Shown: in pieces, positions 25,528 through 38,700 of the stretch
Layout: the number at the start of each line of letters is the position of its first letter
How positions within the stretch are numbered: position 1 is the stretch's first letter
NCBI GenBank assembly: GCA_013397115.1
Contig: VWZW01004691.1
Location: forward strand, 241,094 to 305,093
DNA: 64,000 nt
Source: Edolisoma coerulescens
Taxonomy: Eukaryota > Chordata > Aves > Passeriformes > Campephagidae
Direction of reading: 5' to 3'
The notes under the pieces: generated by a model
The model's database searches: none
What the model was told of the DNA's origin: nothing
Seen by the model: the letters and a program-made list of their open reading frames with translations, nothing else
Program-made: the position numbers and the translations under genes

Positions 25528-28500
25528 GAGGTATAAAATGGATGGAGAATGTTAACATCATTAAAAAGAGAAGAACATGTTGTATATGCCCTTTATCCAA
25601 CTTGGGACACTTGAAAGTCAGTCACTAAAAAGTGCTTATGAAACTCTTCAACTAGTTTAAATGTAAGAAATGATTTTTCAATGTACTCTTGCCCTTTGTT
25701 GCCTTAATCTTTCTTCTAATACAAAATTTATCAGATTTGGGATTTTGTTGATCTCTGCAGGATATTATCTGTATCATTTATATTTCTCTAGTAAGCCATA
25801 CCTTTATTCTGGGTGTTTATTTTCATATCTATAGTGAGCTTTACAAGGCATATATCTTTTTCACTGTTCCTGCTCACTGTAAAGAATCTCTTTTTTTTTT
25901 TTAATGTGGTAGTTTTATAAATATTTGAAGTGTTGTAATAAGGTAATTTTCCACAAAAATAGAAGGAATTTTTCATAGCCTTCTTAATATAACTTAGCTA
26001 TCCAATGACTGACTGCTTTGAGATGAAGGGAGGGAGAGATTAAACATGTAAAGTAAATACTGCATATATTGCCCAAATCTCAAAAGGCATTTGTTTCTTT
26101 CTAAAAGATCTAATTTTATTGAAAAGGCACAGGCAGTAAATACATATAGTATTAAGGCATATTTTCAAATAACACCAATGCTAAGATACTTTGTGCTGAC
26201 ATTTTTGGGGTCATAAAGTAGTCACATTGAATTCTAAAAAAGCATATTTTAAGAAGTCACTGCTCCTGGCTTGTGACTCAGCAATGTGTGAGCCTTTGGA
26301 ATTAGATGGCTGATTTCATTCTCTACTCCGTATAGGAGAAGGAATATTGCAGCAATGAACACTACTGATGTATTCACATTAGTGGATGTCTCTATTATCA
26401 GTTTATGACAGAGATGTAAAAAAGAGCTAAGCAATGTGATCACAGGAAACTCTGTAGGGTTCAGAAGTCCTCTCTCTCTGATTCAATCTGTGAATCAGCA
26501 GATTGACCATGAAAAAGTAGAGGTAAATATAATTTCAATATTCACCTGATTTAGTGCTCACATTGAAGATCACTCAGCATTCTTTCCAACAGTTTACTTA
26601 TTCCTTGATAAAAAAGAAGTCTGGCTAAACTAGAGGTTTAGAACCAACATACTGGGAACACATACAGAAAACCCCAGAGAAATCCTCTGCTTATCCCAAA
26701 GGATATGCCAAAAGATATCCAGTCCATTAAGATGTACAGCTTTGATATAGTTCTTATCTTCTCAGTATTTGAGCATCAATGTACAATGCTATGGATCCTC
26801 CCAACCTCAGAGTAAGGTAGAGTTTTGTAGGTACTAAGTAGCAGAAATATTAGAAAACTATTCGTAAAAGATGTCTTAGTTTCTATTGACAATTGGTACT
26901 AGCATGCCATATCCCCACAAATGCGACTTCTTGCCAATACCGGCTACAATATGACCAAAGGAATGCACAATAAATGCATAACTGATCCTCAAATTCCCTC
27001 CTAGGTGTTGCACACCTAAGCTTGACTCGGAAAAGTTGTGGTTTTTATCTCAATAGTTGTCAATTGTGGCAATAAAAATTTACTCAAAAAATTTGTCTCT
27101 GAGAAAATAATTTTATGGTTTTGGAAGATTTGCCTACCTTCCTAACAGTTTCCATGTCAGTGTGCACTTTGCTTTTCCCAGTTCATAGCCAGCCAGCATG
27201 GCATCTTGTCAAGAAATTGGGACATACCAGCCTCCAACAAACCAATTCGCCCCAAACTTTGGCACTGCTGCCACAGAGTTTCTCAACTCCCTAAAAACTA
27301 GGAACACCAGCTTATAGCTATCACGGAGTCACTGGTCTTAAGTTCCCTGGAACCAAACAGTTTTAATTTGGATTTAAGTGGGAACTAAGTACTACTGAAG
27401 TTAATTATCTCAGCAGTTAAATTCAATGCAAATGCTCTGGGTCTGGGCTTTTGGAACTTTTATTTCTTCTAAAAGCATAAACTTTATTGCATGAATGAAA
27501 TTATTTTTCCTTTAATGAGAATGATGGTATCCAGTCATTGGCAGAGCTAAGAAAAGTCAGAAGTTGTGGCATGACTATTTTCAGCTCTGAATTGGGAGAC
27601 AAAAATCTCTTTTAAAAGTTTATCAACATACTATTCAAAAGTTTTACAAAAAATGTATCACTCAAAAACTCTCATGGTTTATGATGTAGGTTCTATGCAC
27701 CTTGAGGCAAAGAGCAGTGGGATGCATGCACAGGAGTCTAGAAAATGGCTTAAAGGAACACTAATGGCATCAAGCAAAAAGTCTGAAGCACGAGGACAGG
27801 TTGAGAACCACAATACTTACATTTCCTCTGTATTTAAGAGTTACTTTTCTTTTAATTTTTATAACTCTTAGTTAGCCTTAGGAGTGGCAGTATTCAACAT
27901 ATGTAGTCATGTTGAATTTCTAGGAAAAATGAGAATTTCATCATAACTGTGAGAGACTTCAAGGTCATTAGCACTGCAGTAACTGCAAGTATTTTGCCCA
28001 AGTGAAACAAGAAAAAAATTCTAATTGTTCTATTTTTGATTTATCAGCTGTGTTTACCAATCTGAGTGCATACTGATGGCATTGATAGCTGCAAATTTAA
28101 ACAAGGAATGGCATTAAAGAGGGGATAAATAATCAAAGTATAATGATGAAATCATCCTTTCCATCATCAACTTATGAGATGTGCTTTCTGAGATCTATCA
28201 AGTTACTTCAATTTCATATTTTCTTTTTTTATTTGAGCAACAGATAGCCATTACATCTTGATAAGCTGAGATGAAAACACTTCATCCTGTATATTAGATA
28301 CAGAAATGTGCATTATTTTTTCCATGTCTTTGGTAAATATCCAAAAATGTCAGCAATAATTTAATCAAGTATCTGCCACTTTACGAAAAACCCACCAAAA
28401 ATATTTGATAGGTATTCATCTGAGCTATCTCAAGTGAATAAGGCATCTCAGTGATAAATCGTCTAGTTAATGAAACATATTAGCAGATAATTTTGAAATT

Positions 28501-30299
28501 AAAGAAAAACCCCAAGCTGGATGAAAAGCCATCTGTATTTCCTCCAGCTCTGTCTGTCTGGCATGCTGCTTACTATTTACTGATGCCCAGGCCTAACTGT
28601 ACTGGGACAGGAACTACAATGCCTAAATAGTACAGATGAAACCTACTCAAAAATAGAACATGCAGAAGTGCCACAAAAAAATTCTTATTGGTCTTGTGAG
28701 GTTCTCAAGCAAGGTCTGCAGAAAAGGAATAAGAAAAATTGTGAAATGTTCATATTTTAAGACAATAAAAACCAATGAAGTCACTACCAAGCAGGCACTA
28801 AGTCATTCCTCACCCATTTTTATGCTGCAGTTCTGCTGCTCTGAAACCTATTTCAGCCAAGATTCAGGGTAACTTTCTCATGCATATATGCAAGACATGT
28901 AACTCCACCTGTTCCTGAGGGCAAAACCCAAAAATTTCCTAAGTACCTAAGTAGTTAGAAAACTAAATTATCTAGTAGACATATCGTTACTAATAAATGA
29001 GTGGGAGGTATATTTTACCAAACTCTTTTAAGCATTGGGCTTCTCTACTATTCTCACAGGGGCTTCAAAATTAACAACTGCAGTTTCTAGTATTAGAAGC
29101 CAAAAACTGTCTGAGATGTGTTTCAGAAAACCAAAAACCAAACTAACAGTAAAGAGATTCATAGAATATCCCCCTCTCTCCCCCCAAGCAGTCAACATCT
29201 CCTCAACAGCAACAGCTGGGTTGCCTATTTATATCCAGCAACCATGAAGGTGCACTACTCCTAGAGCATCCCAGGAAAGAAACCGCTCCTCAGAGATTTA
29301 CCCTGGGCAAGGTACAGTCACAGCTCCCTAACAAACACGTCAGAACTCATTAAGAAGGAGGGTCATAAATACCAACAGATTATTCCAGCCATAAAGTTGC
29401 AATACTAGAAGTAAATTATTTCTATGGGCTTTGAATCAGGTATTAATGGTGTGTATCCAGATCCCTAGGAGGTGTAAACTGGTGTAGCTCCATTGACTTC
29501 AACATAGAAAGACACTGATCTGCTTGAAAGAATCTCCCTTTGGGGAGCCATTTCTGAGTTGTGAGATTTGTATCCAGCTCTTTGTTTTTATTTTTTCACA
29601 TTCCTCTGTACATTCATCAAATTTTACACAATCCAAATTAAACCCTTTGAGAATGAGTTCCATGCAGAAATAATTTAAAAGCCCAGAAATGTCAATTAAA
29701 ATAAGGTAAAGCATTCATAAATTGAAAACAAAACTACCATTATAGGCCAATAAATTAGACTATGTAGAATTAAACCACCAAGGATTTGAGATTAAAAAAA
29801 ACAAAAAGCAAACAAGTAGTTCAATGAAACTGTAGAACTGAAACTGATGAAGCCTGTCCTCTGATTTGTGCCCTGTGGTAAGATGTTTTCTGAGTCAAGA
29901 AATGTATGAGCTCAAACTGAAACTTGTCCTGAAGTAGACTTACATATAAGATCTATCTTCTCTAAGGATTTGCCAAAATATATACTAACAGGTGGTTGTT
30001 GGCTTTTTGTTCACCTGAGACAATTTTATCATCTATATTCCGTGTTTTCATTAATGTGTAGATCTTAGCTTTCCCTGGAAACTCCCTACTTCTGTCAGTC
30101 AAGAGGGCTCCTCAGACATGAATAGAAACAGGATAGTTCTCAGTGTTTTTTTCACAGGAAACGATCCACTTGATTCCAAATATATGTGAATTTGAGTTAG
30201 TGAAAATACAAAGAACTAGTATCTTTATAGTCTTAGAGAAGTTATACCTTATTTACTTTTATCTTTGCATATCTGATTATCATAAAGGATGTTATTCAA

Positions 30300-30585
30300 A
30301 TCTGGATCATAGAATGATCTCATGGCAAGGACGTCTTCCACTAGATTGGTTTGCACAAAGCCCTGTCTAGCCTGGCCTTGAACACTTCCAGGGATGAGGC
30401 ATCCACCACTCCTCTGGGCAACTTGTGCCACTGCCTTACCACCCTCATAGTAAAGACTTTCTTCCATATATCTAACCTAAATTTCACCTGTTTCTGTTTG
30501 AACCTATTACTCCTTGTCCTGTCACTACAGTTCCTGATAAATAATATTTTACTAGTCATAGGCAACCCCCCCACAGTTCACTAGA
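30300..30585 (-). mobile_element. CR1 LINE 3' fragment
   Basis: On the minus strand the translation includes KFRLDIWKKVFTMRVVRQWHKLPRGVVDASSLEVFKARLDRAL, the C-terminus of CR1 ORF2 (KFRLDI.KK.FT..VV..W..LP..VVDA.SLEVFKARLD). It is followed by a short 3' UTR ending in GATCATTCTATGATCC at about 30305 on the plus strand. The last 78 or so codons are open, from about 30574 down to 30341, so this copy has few disabling changes in the part that remains. Everything 5' of the RT C-terminal region is missing. Confidence 0.9.
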
Positions 30586-33500
30586 GCTTGAAGTCTGATG
30601 TAGATAGCAGGATTTTGATCAAAAAGTACAAAAATAGCATTCAACTATCATGTATTCGTACCACTTCGGCTGTTAAATTTCCAAAATTCTCATGCATTTA
30701 TAGTACATGACAGCTGGATGAACTTTTAAGTACAGGAAGATATTAATTATCCATTTCTACTTAATTATGCTGAATATTTTGCTTCTTGCACTGTTGCTCA
30801 TTATATAAACTATCAACCTGCAGTTACTCGAGTGATACAAAATCCCAAATGAAGATGGTTAATGCACGTCACTGATAAGAGAGGTGCACCTCAGCTGAAA
30901 GGAAGAGCACTTTGATAGGTGTGCTGTGTTGGCCGGTATTAAGTCTCTGATGAATCTGCACTATTGATTGCTTTTGGGAAAGTACCTAAGTGATATTTAA
31001 ATGCTTAAATGGTATTCATTGACAAAAAATTACAAAAATTTCAAAAATAGCTTCCCACTTCTTTAGTAAAGTAAGTACAGGAAGTATTACACCAGCTTGG
31101 TAGTTGCTGTGAACATGTATTTATTCATATAGTCCAGCAACTCTTTAAATCTATTACTAAGCTAGAAAATATTGACAATGCTACCATCATTATTAACAAA
31201 TATTCTCTACTCCTACAGGTAAGGAGTATATTCAAAAGCAATTCTATCATAAAATAAAATAATATATTCCCAAGCTACTATGACTTTTTTCCAAAGTGAG
31301 AAAATGGAGATAATAGGCAGAATGTGGACATGTTACATAATTTAAACTACTAAACTCCTCTGTACATCAACTGAAAGATTTAAGCACACTTCAAGCTACC
31401 CACAAGACCTAATTCAACATTCTAATTGCAAGTTAAAAGAGTATTATCTCAGAGTAGAACAGTGGAGATTGTAGCAGCACACCAGCCCTTTCAGTAAAGA
31501 CCACACGAGAAATGGCAAAAAGCCCTGCTATCTAGGATCCACAAAAATAATACAATTGACAAAGAAATGGTTCTTACATTTCTTTTCTACATTTATTAAG
31601 CAAAAAGACGTCTGTCTGACACAATTTTTCACAATAAAAAGGAGAAGCCAACAGGTTGTGGTTGATTGTTTTCCCTATTTTATGAAATGTCCTTAGAAGG
31701 CTGTTCTGGAGTCCCTGAGAGCCCTACCAAGCAGACATCCCTGACTCCAGTGCTGTGAAGTGCCTAAATGCAAAGGAGCTGGGACTCTCAGGATATTCAG
31801 ACCTAAGAAAAGCAGGAGTTTTTTTTCAAAGTTTGTTTGGGTTTTGGTTTTTTTTTTTCATTTATCCTTCCCAATGTCAGTTCCCAACAGTGCAGTATGA
31901 ACAGAAATCCAGGAAGAAAAATGTAAATCAAGAGTCGGAGAATTTAAGTAAGAATAAAGTAAGCCTCTCTGTAGCCTCCTCTTCAATTCCCCTGAAAATA
32001 AAGTAAACCAAGAAAAAAACTCTTTAACTTCAATAGTGTTTGAAAATATTTGTATGCTTTTTACAATTCAATGAATTTTGGCTTCTCAAGTGCTTTATCA
32101 TCTCAGTAAATCATGAATTTACTTAGCATGGTTTTGCTAACTCATCCTTGAATATTGTCTTTTTCTCTGTATCTCTTCTGAAACTTATCTTGCAATCAAC
32201 ACTTCCAATTAAACAATGATTGTAGAGCATTTTTCTTCTATCATATGACCCTTTACCTCCAAGAAAAACAAGTTCTTGTTCTCCCCCAAAGATACTGAAT
32301 TTTTTAGATGCTCATTTATTTCACAGAGATCTAAATACCCTGTTTTATTAACATCTCTGGATATTGTTATAGTCTCAAGTTCATTTTGTGTTGACCTCAA
32401 AACTGAACATCAAAAAGGGGTTAGAAAAACACTATGTTGCAATTCAGAGTGGTATTCTCCACCTAACTCCTCCAAATGTCCCCTTCGGGTCTTCAAGACA
32501 CATTTCATCAGGGATAACCATCCCAAATACCCCAGCCAAATTTCCCTGCCCTCCAATCATCTCAATATTTTTCAAGACACAAATCTATTTTAAAAAAAAT
32601 TAATACTTCACCTTTCCCTTTTATAACTAAGACAATGATTATGGGTTTTTTACAGAAATTAAATAAAGTATGACATTTTTGGCTATATTTCTGACTAAAG
32701 ATTTCCATTTTGTCAATTACAAAGGCAAGAACTGATATCTATCACTAATTTGTACTTTGTTAAAAAAGTAATTTAATCTTGCAGTCTTTAGATGCTGTCA
32801 GGGAGAGCTGTATCTCAAGTCTAAATCAGTACAGGGACTGTTAACATGGTTAGTTTACATAATGAGCTGCCATAGAGGATGCAAAAATCATCAGCATAAT
32901 TATTTACAAATGAATAATTAATAGCTTGTATGCAAGTTAAGAGGTTCATCAGAGTGACACAAATTCATGAACATTTATGAGCGATTAATAACCAGAAAGT
33001 CATTGATAGATGGGCCATGTAGTGTATACAGTATCTTCAAATGGTAAAAAATCACTTTTCCAAGCCATGAGGTTGCCAACAGTCTGAATCAGAGTGGTAG
33101 AAGGCTAAGCTTCAGGGACAAAGTGCCTCCTGTGTGGGAATGGAGGATCCTGGTGCTTGCACATTATTAGTTCATTTGTAAGGATTCCGCAGTGATATAA
33201 ACCTTCAAAGAGAAAAATTGATGTTAATGATTGACATACTTTAGAAAATGAAGCAAAAATGGAGGAGAGGGAAGAAGTGGGCAGACAGAGAACAGCAAAA
33301 TATGGCTTTCTTAGAATCCACACTTGTTCAAAACTGCCAGGTTCTGAACCACAGCACAGTAAATATCCTCTCTAACAGGTATAAGTAATAAAGGATTTTA
33401 TGGGGTTTTCTTTTCTACCCAAAGGTGACTCATCACAGCAAGAGCAAAGCAGAACTCCCGCAGTGCTATGTAATGTTTGCCGCAAATGTTCTGGTTTCCT

Positions 33501-34925
33501 ACATGTTCCTAATGTCCTACTGAATGAAGTCCTGCTGACTGTAATAAAAGTCTGTAAAATATTAGATACTTAATAACAATATATTATATAAGGCAGTGTC
33601 AGCAGCTTGGCATTAACAATAATGTAGAACCTACCTACAAAACTCTACTACAGCAGCTTTTGGATAATATTCATGCTAAGTTGAATCTAATATTATTAGA
33701 CTTAGTAATGAGGTGAGCTTTTATTGTGTTTTACATACAACCTTCTAGGGATTCAAAATTCCCATTATTTTTTAATCATTTTTAATAACAAAACCACCAA
33801 CCAGTCACTGGGTAGGAAAGTTGTTTTAGCAAAATTTTAACGACTTGTATTTTCTCAGGGTTGCTGAATCACAAAAGTATAACACACAAACTGCTGGGGT
33901 GGGTGTGTGTCTGTGCACAGTGGCTGGAAAGCGACAGCCAAGGAATCAAATATTTCTGAAAAAGAGGAGACTAAAGGATGCCCTGATTTGTATTTTACTG
34001 AGGTAAAAGTTAACCATGAGCAGTAAAGGAAGTGAGGATAAAGATAGAATATTCCCATGTTAAAAGGATGAAAGACCCTTTGTTTAAGTGTCATGTCCAT
34101 GGCTGAATGCTTTCTAAGTAGCTTGAGTTTCATCTCACATATTGAAAAATAATAACTATCAATTAAAAACAGGCATTTGTCCTTAAATGCAAATAGACTT
34201 CTCTCTTAAATCTCTCCTCTTTAACTATTTTCTCCTCATGACCACCTTCCTGTTTTTCTATTTTCAAATCCCACTGAGCATTTTCCAGTGAAATGCCTCA
34301 GAAGGGATTTTCTAATTTTGTGAGTGCTAGCAAAAGAGGAGAGTTTTTAGAAAAAAAGGTGAGGAAAAGGTAATAGGCCAGTAAAGAAGTTCTCACAGAC
34401 TGTGACCATCTCATGAGGACACACACTTAAATTATCAGACACAGGTTCCTCCCTGGCCTAAAGAAAATGAATCAGGATTTAAAAAATCATCCTCTATATC
34501 AGAATCAGAGTATCAGATGAATTGCCTAGACAATTTTTGTTTCTTCTCTGAACAGAGAAGCAACTGGTTATTTTTGTTCACCAGATACTGGAATACTGCT
34601 AGGAGATTTTTCCTGCATTTACTCTTGGGGCTACTTTAATATGCATTTAAATTAAGCAAATAAAGTGTTCATAAATATTACCATGTAAAATAAATATATT
34701 TTTTAAAGCTAGATATGTACAAACATTTCTCTCTCCCTTCTTTTCTCTTCACATCCTCCTCCCCTCAAAAAAGAAATCAATCCAACAACCCTTCACCAAA
34801 AAAAGAAAACTCATCTGGAAACACTATTTTTTTTGTTTTGCTATATATAGGTAATAATTTATAACTAAATCAAAAACCGGGATTTTGGGGTTGATTTTTT
34901 TTCTTTATTAGTATTTTTTAACAGA

Positions 34926-34941
34926 ATTATTATTATTATTA
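34926..34941. repeat. (ATT)n microsatellite
   Basis: About five ATT units, within AT-rich sequence. Seen directly. Confidence 0.85.
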
Positions 34942-35222
34942 CTTATAATTGCTGATTTACATTCATGTGACTTGATATGCTCTTATAGTTTCCTTATGTT
35001 TTCCTGATTCCCATTTATAAAAGCTCTGTTTTCCATATTGGATGCACATCAACTTAAAAAGTTGTTTACAACCTAAAAAGTTGAAATATGACAGAAAAGA
35101 CAATAAGCATAGTAAAATAATTTTTAAAACCCCATCCTCTTGGATTAACATTGAATAATTCAAAATACTTTAATATAAATTTTTCCTCATTTAGAAGAAA
35201 GAAGAAAAAAGTGGTTAATATC

Positions 35223-35253
35223 TTAATTGCTAAGCTTTAAATTTAGCAATTAA
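35223..35253. other. Perfect 11-bp inverted repeat
   Basis: Arms 35223-35233 (ttaattgctaa) and 35243-35253 (ttagcaattaa) flank a 9-nt AT-rich spacer. Each arm holds a TAATTG/CAATTA core of the kind bound by homeodomain proteins, so this could be a paired protein-binding site. It could also be chance in AT-rich DNA. Confidence 0.65.
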
Positions 35254-35347
35254 TGCAGTGTATAAACTTCCTTCTTAATTTGCTCTTTCTTTGTGATTTT
35301 CAGCATTGAAACTCCCATCTCCTGGCTGAAGAAATGCCTTCTGTACA

Positions 35348-35713
35348 GATAGGTGTCAGCAATTGAAACACGGACTTTACCATGTGGGAATCTGGATCGT
35401 TTATTCAAAGGAACAAGCTGGTTTTATCCACTTCTTTAAGACACAGTATTTTTTTACATGGCAATTTTCACTAAGCAACTTATCACACATTGCCACATCA
35501 GCAATGCACTTTCTGAATGTCCTTCTATGGGGTGATCACGAGCTGTTCACTTCTTTGTCAGCTCTTGGCAGACTGCTCTCCGCAGGGGTCTTCTGCATGG
35601 CATCTTTTCTTCTCAGAGTCTGGTGGAGACAAGTCTTTGTGCTGCCACGTGCCACTGCAGGCGTGTCTCACAGCCCGCAGCTCAACTCCATCTCGTCTCT
35701 TCCCATAGATAGG
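35348..35713 (-). mobile_element. Probable class-II-like solo LTR (354 bp) with 6-bp TSD
   Basis: The direct repeat GATAGG lies at 35348-35353 and 35708-35713. Between them is a 354-bp block (35354-35707), GC-richer than its flanks. On the minus strand it starts TATGGG, one transition from the expected TGTGGG, and ends CTGACA. A GATAAAAC box (35420-35428) sits about 22 bp before AATAAACG (minus strand of 35398-35405), then about 45 bp to the end. The plus-strand LTR at 48830-49225 has the same layout, including AATAAACG followed by GATC. A 6-bp TSD and a TATA box close to the poly(A) signal suit class II (ERVK/alpharetrovirus-like) elements. No internal genes are present. The 130-codon frame at 35363-35755 overlaps it and is not a gene. 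Confidence 0.62.
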
Positions 35714-38700
35714 ATGAAACTAAAAGCAAGCTCTCTGTGTACCACTTGGGCATAAAGCTGGTTCTAGTAGACTTTTTGCAAGCTCTGGTTTGAGGGTTGT
35801 GAGAAAAATTGAATGTCTGAGGTAAGGTCAAAGCTAATAGAATTCCAAAGCAAGGCCAAATCGCTGATTTAAATTGCACTAAAAGCTATTTTGCTCCCTA
35901 AACAGAGCCTTACCCTTCCTCTTTGCTGTGAACTCTGGTGTCACATGCATAAAAAAATGCACCAAGAAACATAAACATTGTGTCTCAATTACTCACATTT
36001 TTTCCAAGTAATTTTTCTTCTCAGGTAAAGTTTTCATTCAAAAAAATGTTCCTCCTTTTGGAGCTACATTTAAGAATATGATGAACCTGGAAATTAAAAG
36101 GATTACAGCCTTTGACTTTGCTTCCCACACTGAAGTCCCATAAAGTTTATGTGGAAAAACTATTATTTGAGTCAAAGAAAAAGTACATACAGTTTATAAA
36201 GCTTTCATGGTTTTATGTTACGTCAAGTTTTAACTTAGCAATGCATTTAAGCAAAGCATTGTGACATTTCTTCATGATTCCATTTACAAAAATAATACGA
36301 AAAATACCCTTGATCTGGTTTTTAACTGTTCTATTAAGGTTTCCTAGTTGCAATTTATCAAATTCCTTGTAAAATTCCTGAAGATCTTAGTAAAAATACA
36401 AATAAAATCAAAGGTCATAACTATAAGGTACATACTGCAATGTACCATTCATCAAATTCTTGTATACCACCTGTTCATAAAATATTTTCTTAATTCATTC
36501 TTTCTTATTTAAATATACATTGTTTTCATTTTCAGCATGGTGAGCATTTCAATAAGCTTTATTATAGTGAGACAATTTCTTAATCTTGGAAAACCACCAA
36601 AGCAACAACTGCCACTAAGTTCTAGTATTATTTATAGGTTTAACATAGTCAGTTTTCCCAAGCTGACCTGAAAGAAACTCCAGCCAATAAAAGAATAAGA
36701 ATTCATTTTAATAGAAACATTGCCAGAATATGAGATATAGTGAGAATTCTTTTCTACAGTTCTCTAAAACATTGTTATAAAATTATAAAGTTTGTCAAAT
36801 AAATGGAAAAGGTTTTATTATTCAAACATGTGTGTGTAACTCCACAAACTGAGTAGAATTCATTGTGATATATACCATTGCAAAGGAAGAATCAAATAAA
36901 AAACTGCAGATGTAGGAAACTAGAAAAAATGTTGAGATCTAAGGATCCTTTTAAAAGATTGCAACAACTTTATGATTTTCCTTTTTAAGATATTAAAAAT
37001 GATAACTAAATACAAATATTCTTTAGAGAAAAGCAAATACCTTTCATATTTTAATTGATAGATGGGAAAGAAGGTAAAATGGTTCAATGCTTTTCCACAG
37101 AACAGAGTAGAATGCTAGTCAGCAAAAGAGTAGACATCTGCAATTTTAAGACTCTTTTTCAAATGGCTTCATTATTAACTTAAAATATCTTATTGTTTCT
37201 GTCTAGCTTCCAAAAGATAACCACAGCAGTTGACCTGATCTGTGCCAAGACAAGGGGCACCTTTCCTGAGTAGACTACATTTCCAGAATCCCAGCCAGTT
37301 CATTCAAAGTTAACATAGGTTGCACTGATTATCACGTAGCAGTCATCCCTTAATATGGTTGGTAGGTCATGAATACCCTCCACCTGAAAACAGATTGGGT
37401 TTGGGGATAATGTCTGCACAGCTATATGGCAGGAAAAGCAAAAGTTTTTGGATTTGGTTTCTAGCTCTTATTACATTAGATTTATGTATCCTTCAGAATC
37501 CACCATCTTCTTTCCTAGAAAGTACTTGTGCAGAATAATCAAATTGCCTCTAAATCTTTTCAGATTGAGTTCTCTAAAGCTCTCACATTAAGACATGTCT
37601 ACTACTCACTAAATAATGCATAGATCTTTCCTGAAACCTACTCCAACTTTTTAACAGACTTTAAAAATTTATCTGGCAGGAGCAAGTCCAGTGTATTTGA
37701 CTCATTAACATTGTTAGTAATGCAACTAACAGCATGTAATTACAACTAACGTAATTAGTGAAGAGGAAAGATACTGAAGAAAAGCCATATCCACTCATTA
37801 CCACATTGATGAAACACCCTAGGATGGCTCCAACCCTTTCTGCAAGGTATCACTCCCGTAGCCTAGGATAAGGCACACAGTCAGTCAGAGCTGCACTACC
37901 TTCACTCACCTATTGGCTCTGTCAGGGTGGGCAAATAACACAGGTAAATAAGATTGCGAATTCCAATTCTTACCGTTTCACCATCTTGGCATCATAAAAG
38001 ATTTTATTGTAATGCAATTCACATGTAATTTAATATTAATTTCCCCACCAATTATGAAAATGTTGAGTTTAACAAATTCTAGCGCAGATTGCTGCTGCAC
38101 CTCTCACCCTACTTATTTGCTATTACTTATTCTTTTTGTTAAAATATTCCTCCATCTCTAAGTAGTAAAATTCAGTCTTTTTAAAAAATGTTTCACTTAT
38201 ATTTTGTTGGATTTTTTCATCATCCTCCTTTTACCTCTTTAGGTGGCAATATAATAGTTCACCCAAGTTATTTTAGCCAGATTTAGAAGTTAAAAAAATG
38301 CAGTAAATTCATCTTATTGTGACCCATTTTCTATTTAATGAAATAAATTTCTGAAACTAATTATACAATTTCATTTTACTGTTTGTAACCAGTATTTTAT
38401 CTGAATGTTTACCATTATTTTGTCTTGGATGAGAGCAATATGACCAACTTAATGTAACTATGGGCATTTGGTCCACTTTTACATGCATGGCTTCTGCTAA
38501 AGAACTCCTTCTTTCTTCTCAAATTTTCTGTCTTCCTCTTTTCAACTGGGCTTATAAATTAGTGTAGAATTTGCACATCAAGTTAACAGATAAAGATATA
38601 AGTGTATATAGATATATAGAGATTATATAGATATAGATATAGATGCAATGCAACATTATGGATAGAAACCCATTTTTCTACAGTACTCTTGTCAGCTGCT

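Larger units (their letters stand above)
23801..30300. other. AT-rich, mostly unique non-coding sequence
   Basis: No gene or transposon is supported. It holds a perfect-arm hairpin at 24006-24039, T-runs at 25514-25527 and 25891-25902, and only short open frames. The 28.0-28.14 kb stretch has the look of unique regulatory or intronic sequence, without any decisive motif. Confidence 0.55.
30586..35347. other. AT-rich, unique-looking non-coding sequence
   Basis: No gene supported. The longest open frame (32276-32593, 105 codons) lacks any domain and overlaps another open frame. The 32855-33020 block is rich in TAAT/ATTA words and reads like a non-coding conserved element, but that is only an impression. 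(ATT)n lies at 34926-34941 and a perfect-arm inverted repeat at 35223-35253. Confidence 0.55.

Noticed and set aside
35363..35755. 130-codon open frame
   Set aside because: It overlaps and runs past the probable LTR at 35354-35707, and has no recognisable domain.
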